Positions 58,336 through 64,000 of a DNA stretch of 64,000 nucleotides are shown piece after piece. The DNA is from Elstera cyanobacteriorum (GTDB taxonomy: Bacteria; Pseudomonadota; Alphaproteobacteria; Elsterales; Elsteraceae), in contig NZ_NOXS01000021.1 of assembly GCF_002251735.1 (NCBI RefSeq), positions 33,720 to 97,719 on the forward strand, read 5' to 3'. Both the position numbers and the translations under genes were made by a program. Within the stretch, counting starts at the first letter, position 1. Each line of letters begins with the position of its first letter. The notes under the pieces were generated by a model. The model was not told the DNA's origin. It saw nothing but the letters and a program-made list of their open reading frames with translations, and did no database searches.

Positions 58336-58971
58336 TCAGCCCTGCAACAGTTCCATCTCGCCGATGATCGTGCCACCAAGGTCGATTTCGATCTTGCGAT
58401 AGCGAATGCGGCCTTTGATCTGGCCGGTCGCCCGGATCGTCAGCTTTTCCCGGACGGTCAGATCACCCTCATAAGTTCCGGCGATTTCGGCCACGTCGAT
58501 TTCGGCATTCCCTTTGAAGAAGCCGCCGTCCGCCACCTCGATCACCCGCCCCCCAATCAGGGAGGCATCGACCCGGCCCTCGACGGTCAGAATATCGCAG
58601 GAATTAATCTCGCCCGATAGGCTGATGTCCTTGCCAACGGTCAGGCGCTTGCCTTCCTGCTCCGGGCGGCCGCCGGGCGACGGAACGGCAGGAACAGCGG
58701 CGCGGCGCGGGGCTTGACCCGGCGCGCTGAGCGACGGGCCGAGCGGCGGAACGCTGGCGGACGGGGTAGGATAGTCTGGCATTTTCCGAGTACCTTCGAA
58801 TTTCGGGGAGAGCGCCGGGGCGGGCGGCGCAACGGGGGCCGGGGTGCTTACTGCCTCGGCCTCCCCCTGCCCATCCCCTTCCGGGGCGACGCTTTGCAGA
58901 TCGGGGCTCGCGGGACCGGTCGAAGCCTCTTCTTCCGGGACATTAGCCTTCTTGGGACGGCGAAAAATCAC
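58336..58971 (-). CDS. bactofilin-family cytoskeletal protein
   Basis: A 211-residue protein whose C-terminal half is a beta-helical polymer domain (VGKDISLSGEINSCDILTVEGRVDASLIGGRVIEVADGGFFKGNAEIDVAEIAGTYEGDLTV), the bactofilin core. The N-terminal half is Pro/Ala-rich and disordered, with a basic start (IFRRPKK). I chose GTG 58971 with an AAGGA site. Such proteins form filaments that organise the cell wall. Confidence 0.88.
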   Translation of the reverse strand: MIFRRPKKANVPEEEASTGPASPDLQSVAPEGDGQGEAEAVSTPAPVAPPAPALSPKFEGTRKMPDYPTPSASVPPLGPSLSAPGQAPRRAAVPAVPSPGGRPEQEGKRLTVGKDISLSGEINSCDILTVEGRVDASLIGGRVIEVADGGFFKGNAEIDVAEIAGTYEGDLTVREKLTIRATGQIKGRIRYRKIEIDLGGTIIGEMELLQG

Positions 58972-59010
58972 GACCGACGATCCTTTTCCCCACAATGAAA
59001 CAGCCGGGCG

Positions 59011-59682
59011 TTAAAAAGCGCCCCGCTGCCGCAGATGTTCAAACAGGTGGATCATAAAGGCGGTTGCCAGAATTGGCACCAAAAGATTGACGAAAGGTAA
59101 CGATCCCAGCAGCGCCAGCACTGCCCCCGCCGCCCAGATGCGCCCCTGCTGGCGCTTAGCGATGGCCTGCGCTTCCGGCAAAGACAGGCGACGCAAGGCG
59201 ATGGACTGGAAATAGTCCCGCCCCAGCAGCAAGCCATTCGCCGCATAAAAAATGAACGGCGCCACCGGCCCCGCCAGCAGGTAGAGCGGCAGAATAACAA
59301 TATTCAGCAGCACGCCTTTGGCGAGCAGGCTTAGGGCGCCGCGAATTTCCTCGGCGAGCGGAATATCCCGCGCCCGGGGCAGGTGCGGATAATGCTTGGC
59401 CTCCACCGCCGCCGCCACCCGGTCGGTGAACAGCGACGTCAGCGCGACGACCACGACCGGAAACAAAAGCCAGGCGCCGGTGGCACTGACCAAACCGCCC
59501 AAAACCCCCAAAAGCCAATCGAGCCACACAATCCCGGTCGCCCCCAGCGCCCCCACGCCGATAATCACCACGACGGTCAGCACAATCAGCACAGTGAGTG
59601 CCACCAGCACCGATTGGATCAAAACGCCCCGGATTTTCGGGTCGGGAAGCTGGCGGAAGGCCAGCAGAAGGGCTGAAATCAC
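59011..59682 (-). CDS. EI24/CysZ-like membrane protein
   Basis: A hydrophobic protein of about 223 residues with four to six membrane segments and EI24-family stretches (FTDRVAAAVEAKHYPHLPRA, LPLYLLAGPVAPFIFYAANGLLLGRDYFQSIALRRLS). GTG 59682 is my choice of start because the family begins near SALLLAFRQLPDPKIRGVL; the frame is open to 59775. CysZ homologues import sulfate, but no cys genes are near, so the role is uncertain. Confidence 0.8.
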   Translation of the reverse strand: MISALLLAFRQLPDPKIRGVLIQSVLVALTVLIVLTVVVIIGVGALGATGIVWLDWLLGVLGGLVSATGAWLLFPVVVVALTSLFTDRVAAAVEAKHYPHLPRARDIPLAEEIRGALSLLAKGVLLNIVILPLYLLAGPVAPFIFYAANGLLLGRDYFQSIALRRLSLPEAQAIAKRQQGRIWAAGAVLALLGSLPFVNLLVPILATAFMIHLFEHLRQRGAF

Positions 59683-59912
59683 AGGTTTTATCCCGCACTG
59701 CACAAGGCGCGAAGGGCGCCCACCTTGGTTCTGGCCAAGAGAATGGCGATCCTTGGCTTTCAATAAAAGGGGCAACGCGCCCCCGCCCTGCGTGAGAAGC
59801 GGTTGCCAGCCCCGGTTTCGCCGCTATACTCCGCGCCGCAACAACCCGGCTCTGCCGGGCTTTTTGATTTGTGAAGATTATTTTCGAAACCGGGCCGGGG
59901 TCGGAGGGGTTG

Positions 59913-60935
59913 ATGAGCGGTGCGCCGTTGGAAGTGGTTGGGATCGGCAATGCCATTGTCGACGTTCTTGCCCGGGTAGAAGATGAGTTTCTGGAACAGG
60001 TCGGCCTCGTTAAAGGCTCGATGACCCTGGTCGATGCCGGTCAGGCCGCCAAAATCTATTCTCTGCTGCCGCCTGCCGTAGAAATTTCCGGCGGGTCGGC
60101 GGGCAATACGATTGCCGGGGTCGCCTCGCTGGGCGGGCGCGCCGCTTACATCGGCAAAGTAAAGGCCGACCAGCTTGGTGCCGTGTTCCGCCACGATATG
60201 CTGGCCACCGGCGCCCGCTTCGTCACCCCCGCCGCGTCGGAGGGCGCCGCAACGGCGCGCAGCATGATCCTGGTGACACCGGACGCCCAGCGCACGATGG
60301 TCACCTTCCTGGGTGCCTGCGTGACCCTGGGGCCGGACGATCTCGACCGCGATGCGATTGCCGAAGCCGAAATCACCTATATGGAAGGCTATCTGTTCGA
60401 CCCGCCGCAAGCGCAGAAGGCCTTTTACGAGGCCGCCGCCCTGGCCCATGCCCACGGCCGCCGCGTGGCGCTAACCCTGTCGGATAGTTTTTGCGTCCAT
60501 CGCCACGGCACCGCTTTCCGTGACCTGATCGAAAACCACATCGACATTCTGTTCGCCAACGAAGCCGAACTGCTGGCCCTGACGCTGGAAACCGATTTCG
60601 ACCGCGCGGTCGCCGCCCTGAAGGGCAAGGTGAGCATCGCCGCCTGCACCCGGTCGGAAAAAGGCTCGGTGATCCTGAGCGGCGAGGAGACGGTTTCGGT
60701 CGCGATCCACCCGGTCGGCAAAGTCGTCGATACCACCGGCGCCGGCGATCTCTATGCCGCCGGCTTCCTGCTGGGCGTTGCCCGCACGATGGCGCCCGCC
60801 GATTGCGCCCGCTTGGGCAGCCTGTGTGCTGGGGAAGTGATTTCCCACATCGGCGCCCGCCCGCAAGTGAACCTGAAGAAACTGGCCCTGACGGAACTGC
60901 CCGATCTGGCCCCCGCCCTTAACCTTCCTGCGTGA
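59913..60935 (+). CDS. PfkB-family sugar/nucleoside kinase (adenosine kinase-like)
   Basis: A 340-residue protein from ATG 59913 with a GGAGG site. It has the PfkB motif 1 region ([25 protein letters not shown]) and motif 2 with the catalytic Asp in [16 protein letters not shown]. The opening [15 protein letters not shown] resembles adenosine kinases. The exact substrate is not certain. Its stop overlaps the GTG start of typA. Confidence 0.9.
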   Translation: MSGAPLEVVGIGNAIVDVLARVEDEFLEQVGLVKGSMTLVDAGQAAKIYSLLPPAVEISGGSAGNTIAGVASLGGRAAYIGKVKADQLGAVFRHDMLATGARFVTPAASEGAATARSMILVTPDAQRTMVTFLGACVTLGPDDLDRDAIAEAEITYMEGYLFDPPQAQKAFYEAAALAHAHGRRVALTLSDSFCVHRHGTAFRDLIENHIDILFANEAELLALTLETDFDRAVAALKGKVSIAACTRSEKGSVILSGEETVSVAIHPVGKVVDTTGAGDLYAAGFLLGVARTMAPADCARLGSLCAGEVISHIGARPQVNLKKLALTELPDLAPALNLPA

Positions 60936-62773
60936 GTCTCCCCCTTATGGAACGCCGTAACCTCGCTATTATCGCCCACGTCGACCATGGGAAGACCACC
61001 CTTGTCGATAAGCTGCTCGCCCAATCCGGTACCTTCCGCGCCAACCAGCAGGTTGCCGAGCGCGCGATGGACAGCAACGATCTGGAACGCGAACGCGGGA
61101 TCACCATTCTCGCCAAATGTACGTCGGTCGAATGGAAGGGCGTCCGCCTGAACATCGTCGATACGCCGGGCCACGCCGATTTCGGCGGCGAAGTCGAACG
61201 CATCCTCTCGATGGTGGATGGCGTCGTCGTGCTGGTCGATGCCGCCGAAGGCCCGATGCCGCAGACCAAATTCGTGACCAGCAAGGCGCTGCGTCTTGGC
61301 CTGCGCCCCATCGTCGTCATCAACAAGGTCGACCGGCCCGATGCCCGCGTGCATGAAGTGCACGATATGGTGTTCGACCTGTTTGCCTCGCTGGATGCGA
61401 CCGACGAGCAGCTCGACTTCCCCACCCTCTTCGCTTCGGGCCGCAACGGCTGGGCCGTCGATGATCTGGAAAAGGCCCCGGGCGATAGCCTGGAGCCGCT
61501 GTTCGACCTGATCGTGAAGCATATCCCGGCGCCGACGGTGAATAAGGATGCGCCGTTTGCCATGCTGGCCACGCTGATCCACGCCGATCCGTACCTCGGG
61601 CGCGTGCTGACCGGGCGCGTTGCCTCGGGCATCGGTAAGCTGAACATGGCCGTGAAGGCGCTGAACCGCGCGGGCGAAACCCTGGAACAGGGCCGCCTGT
61701 CGAAGCTGATGGCCTTCCGCGGGCTGGAGCGGGTGCCGGTCGAAGAAGTGGAAGCCGGGGATATTATCTCCATCGCCGGTCTCACCGCCGCCACCGTCGC
61801 CGATACCATCTGCGCGCTTGAGTGCACCGAAGCGCTGGAAGCCCAGCCGATCGACCCGCCGACCCTCGCCATGACCTTCTCGGTCAACGATTCGCCGCTG
61901 GCGGGCCGCGAAGGCGATAAGGTGACGAGCCGCATGATCCGCGACCGTCTGATGCAGGAAGCCGAAGGCAATGTCGCCATCCGCATCACCGAATCGGACA
62001 GCAAGGACTCGTTCGAAGTCGCGGGCCGTGGCGAACTGCAACTCGGCGTGCTGATCGAAACCATGCGCCGCGAAGGCTTCGAACTCTCGATCTCGCGCCC
62101 GCGCGTGCTGTTCAAGACCGACGAAGCCACCGGCGAACGGCTGGAGCCGCAAGAAGAAGTCGTCATCGACGTTGACGAAGAATATGCGGGCGTCGTCGTC
62201 GAAAAGCTCGGCACCCGGCGCGGCGAAATGACCGAAATGCGCCCCAGCGGCGGCGGCAAGACCCGTATGGTCTTCCTGGTCCCGTCGCGCGGCCTGATCG
62301 GCTATCAGGGCGAATTCCTGACCGATACGCGCGGCACCGGCATTATGGCCAAGCTGTTCCATTCCTATGTGCCGCACAAAGGCCCGATGCCGGAACGCCG
62401 CAACGGCGTGCTGATCTCCAACGGCCAAGGGTCGGCCGTCGCTTACGCGCTGTGGAACCTCGAAGATCGCGGCCCGATGTTCATTGATCCGGGCGTCGAT
62501 ATCTACGAAGGCATGATCATCGGCGAACACACCCGCGATAACGATCTGGAAGTGAACGCCCTGCGCGCCAAGCAGCTCACCAACGTGCGCGCCTCGGGCA
62601 AGGACGAAGCCGTCCGCCTCACCCCGCCGCGTCTGATGAGCCTGGAACAGGCGATCAGCTATATTTCGTCGGACGAACTGGTGGAAGTGACCCCGAAAGC
62701 CATCCGCCTGCGCAAGAAGCTGCTGGACCCCAACGACCGCAAGCGCGCGGCCAAGCAAAAGGAAGACGCATAG
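60932..62773 (+). CDS. typA: ribosome-binding GTPase TypA/BipA
   Basis: A 613-residue translational GTPase. G1 [12 protein letters not shown], the switch-I segment [11 protein letters not shown]3 [12 protein letters not shown] and G4 NKVDRPDAR are in the first 140 residues. The C-terminal TypA-specific part includes [25 protein letters not shown] 60932 overlaps the PfkB stop; ATG 60947 ([12 protein letters not shown]) is an alternative. It acts in ribosome assembly under stress. Confidence 0.96.
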   Translation: MSLPLMERRNLAIIAHVDHGKTTLVDKLLAQSGTFRANQQVAERAMDSNDLERERGITILAKCTSVEWKGVRLNIVDTPGHADFGGEVERILSMVDGVVVLVDAAEGPMPQTKFVTSKALRLGLRPIVVINKVDRPDARVHEVHDMVFDLFASLDATDEQLDFPTLFASGRNGWAVDDLEKAPGDSLEPLFDLIVKHIPAPTVNKDAPFAMLATLIHADPYLGRVLTGRVASGIGKLNMAVKALNRAGETLEQGRLSKLMAFRGLERVPVEEVEAGDIISIAGLTAATVADTICALECTEALEAQPIDPPTLAMTFSVNDSPLAGREGDKVTSRMIRDRLMQEAEGNVAIRITESDSKDSFEVAGRGELQLGVLIETMRREGFELSISRPRVLFKTDEATGERLEPQEEVVIDVDEEYAGVVVEKLGTRRGEMTEMRPSGGGKTRMVFLVPSRGLIGYQGEFLTDTRGTGIMAKLFHSYVPHKGPMPERRNGVLISNGQGSAVAYALWNLEDRGPMFIDPGVDIYEGMIIGEHTRDNDLEVNALRAKQLTNVRASGKDEAVRLTPPRLMSLEQAISYISSDELVEVTPKAIRLRKKLLDPNDRKRAAKQKEDA

Positions 62774-62783
62774 GTCTTCCAGG

Positions 62784-62810
62784 AACGGCGCCCCTCGGGG
62801 CGCCGTTTTC
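62784..62810 (+). terminator. rho-independent terminator after typA
   Basis: ACGGCGCCCC pairs with GGGGCGCCGT around TC, followed by TTTCG. It begins 11 bases after the typA stop. Confidence 0.88.
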
Positions 62811-62925
62811 GTTTGGGGGAAGATGCGGGGCACCGCCTCGCCCCCGCTCGGGGGCACCGGCCCCCGAGGCCCCGGTTCTTTGACGGCCCTTGGCTCTGTG
62901 ATAGGATCGGCGGGAAGGAAAGCCC

Positions 62926-63201
62926 ATGCCCACGCCCCAGAAAACGCCTCGGAGCAAGACCGTCACGGCCTCCGGCCATCTCAGCCTCGGTAACCGCTTT
63001 GCCGGGGTGAATGTGGTGATTGACGAGTCCGAACCCGATGTTCTGACCATCCGCATTCCCCGCCCGGAAGCCTGGTTACACACACCGAAAGCGGCAGCGG
63101 ACCTTAAAGACGCCTTGGCATGGGCCGCCAAAAACCCACCGAGCGATACTAAGGGACCGGACGTGCTGACCCGCTTGGCCGATCATGCCGTCGAAGAGTG
63201 A
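62926..63201 (+). CDS. 91-residue protein of unknown function
   Basis: A small protein with an AAGGA ribosome site before ATG 62926. The segments VTASGHLSLGNRFAGVNVVIDESEPDVLTIRIPRPEAWLHTPKAAADLKDALAWA suggest a short beta domain and a helix, a little like antitoxin or SpoVT-like DNA-binding proteins, but no family is assigned. No toxin-like partner is next to it in the window. Confidence 0.6.
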   Translation: MPTPQKTPRSKTVTASGHLSLGNRFAGVNVVIDESEPDVLTIRIPRPEAWLHTPKAAADLKDALAWAAKNPPSDTKGPDVLTRLADHAVEE

Positions 63202-63300
63202 GCACCCTTACTGAATACAGCGATTGATATTTGCCTACTTCCAGGTGAGCTCGCGATCTGTAAATAATCTAAATTTAGAATAGAATGCTTTTTCGAAATA

Positions 63301-63939
63301 TTAGGTCTCGATATTTTTATCCTCATGACGCAAAAATATAGATTTTAGTTGTTTTAAGCCAGAATCGAGAACATGCCTTCTTATATATTTACAATCTTTG
63401 CTATAAGATTCCACATTACGAATGAATTTTTTTAAAAATAATACTTCATCATTAATAAAAAAAGAATCACTATTATATCTTTTAATTAAAGAACCAATAA
63501 ATTTTTCAAAGAAAATCGTGTCCCATTTTGTAATCATGAGGTGAATATGCTCAGCCTTCTCCTCATTAAGAGGAATATAAAAGCCTATACCGGAGTCTAA
63601 TGAAATTATAAATCCGAGCATTTTAATATATTTCAAATCCTGACTCTCTAATCCTTTAAGAAAGGCCCTGCTATTTTTATCCATTAAGAGCTTCCGATGC
63701 TCATATATTTTCTCATGAAAAAAATCAAAGAATAAAGTCATACTTTTATGATTGCTATTAAATATTCCAAATTTAATATCTTCATCGTAAAATGATGGCT
63801 CCAAATTAAAATTTGTGTCTAGATCTTCAAAATAGGAGCAACCAACCATTTTATTGATTTTTTCCTTTATCGCAATTTGCATTTCACTAGAAAACTCCAC
63901 GGCTCCAAACTCTTCTAAAGTTATAGAAACATCATACAA
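63301..63939 (-). CDS. AT-rich protein of unknown function, probably acquired
   Basis: A 212-residue frame whose G+C content is far below that of every other gene here, with Lys, Ile, Phe and Asn-rich composition. It has no signal peptide or clear membrane helix and no recognised domain. The only ATG/GTG/TTG start in frame is TTG 63939, with no good ribosome site. The frame is open without a stop to the window edge, but a terminator-like hairpin upstream (63966-63990) argues the gene starts here. Composition points to horizontal transfer. Confidence 0.55.
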   Translation of the reverse strand: MYDVSITLEEFGAVEFSSEMQIAIKEKINKMVGCSYFEDLDTNFNLEPSFYDEDIKFGIFNSNHKSMTLFFDFFHEKIYEHRKLLMDKNSRAFLKGLESQDLKYIKMLGFIISLDSGIGFYIPLNEEKAEHIHLMITKWDTIFFEKFIGSLIKRYNSDSFFINDEVLFLKKFIRNVESYSKDCKYIRRHVLDSGLKQLKSIFLRHEDKNIET

Positions 63940-63965
63940 TTGAAACAGATCAAATGGACACCTCG

Positions 63966-63990
63966 AAAAACCCCTCGCGTCGGGGTTGGT
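63966..63990 (-). terminator. terminator-like hairpin upstream of the AT-rich gene
   Basis: On the minus strand AACCCC pairs with GGGGTT around GACGCGA, followed by TTT. It would end a gene lying to the right of the window, and it separates that gene from the AT-rich frame. Confidence 0.6.
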
Positions 63991-64000
63991 GACGTGATTC

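Noticed and set aside
60752..62857. A 701-residue frame on the minus strand opposite typA
   Set aside because: It is the antisense shadow of typA, with His/Asp/Arg/Gln-rich composition typical of reverse frames in GC-rich genes.
63940..64000. Extension of the AT-rich gene to the window edge as a 5'-partial gene
   Set aside because: The frame is open, but the added stretch contains a terminator-like hairpin and has a different base composition, so I kept the TTG start with low confidence.

Overview
The window looks like a chromosomal segment of a free-living alphaproteobacterium, most likely a member of the Rhodospirillales. The evidence is the high G+C content, the gene order LMW phosphatase-infA-maf-rng-yacG-tRNA-Phe, an alphaproteobacterial ccoNOQP-ccoGHIS block, an ALA synthase of the glycine-dependent (HemA) type and an FnrL-like regulator with the C-X2-C-X7-C cluster motif. 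This assignment is inference from gene content; no 16S gene is present.

Layout. 1-5.1 kb: the 5' part of a Tat-exported ABC solute-binding protein, a zinc importer operon (small membrane protein, znuC, znuB) behind a Zur-like box, and a divergent Tat-exported multicopper oxidase behind a CueR-like promoter. 5.1-10 kb: carA, carB and a VOC protein. 10.2-23.9 kb: a microaerobic respiration block (ccoNOQP, ccoGHIS, a TauE/SafE-like protein, a DUF2189 protein, hemN, fnr) with three near-perfect FNR boxes. For two of them the spacing to a -10 fits class II activation.

24-35.5 kb: an accessory region that I read as a lasso-peptide-type RiPP locus. It holds an RRE (PqqD-like) protein, a B2 leader peptidase, a 57-residue precursor candidate, an asparagine-synthetase-like cyclase, an HPr-kinase-like kinase, a second RRE protein, a 2OG oxygenase, two sulfotransferase-like proteins, a methyltransferase and an ABC exporter. 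Three tail-collar proteins and a GNAT protein sit inside it.

35.6-47.9 kb: a type I-E CRISPR-Cas system with two arrays that share a leader but carry different repeat tetraloops. Array 2 lies between cse1 and cas3 and is split by an IS1111-type IS110 element placed within the last bases of one repeat. cas1 carries an apparent one-base frameshift in a G6 tract.

48-62.8 kb: housekeeping genes (tRNA-Phe, yacG, rng, maf, infA, LMW phosphatase, hemA, an alginate-lyase-like lipoprotein, MFS and CDF transporters, pdxH, a DnaJ-domain protein, bactofilin, an EI24-like protein, a PfkB kinase, typA). The right edge has a small unknown protein and a strikingly AT-rich unknown gene that looks acquired.

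How parts work together: FNR boxes link cbb3 oxidase synthesis, oxygen-independent haem synthesis and the regulator. The zinc and copper genes share one divergent metal-responsive intergenic region. The RiPP genes cover precursor, recognition, cleavage, cyclisation, tailoring and export.
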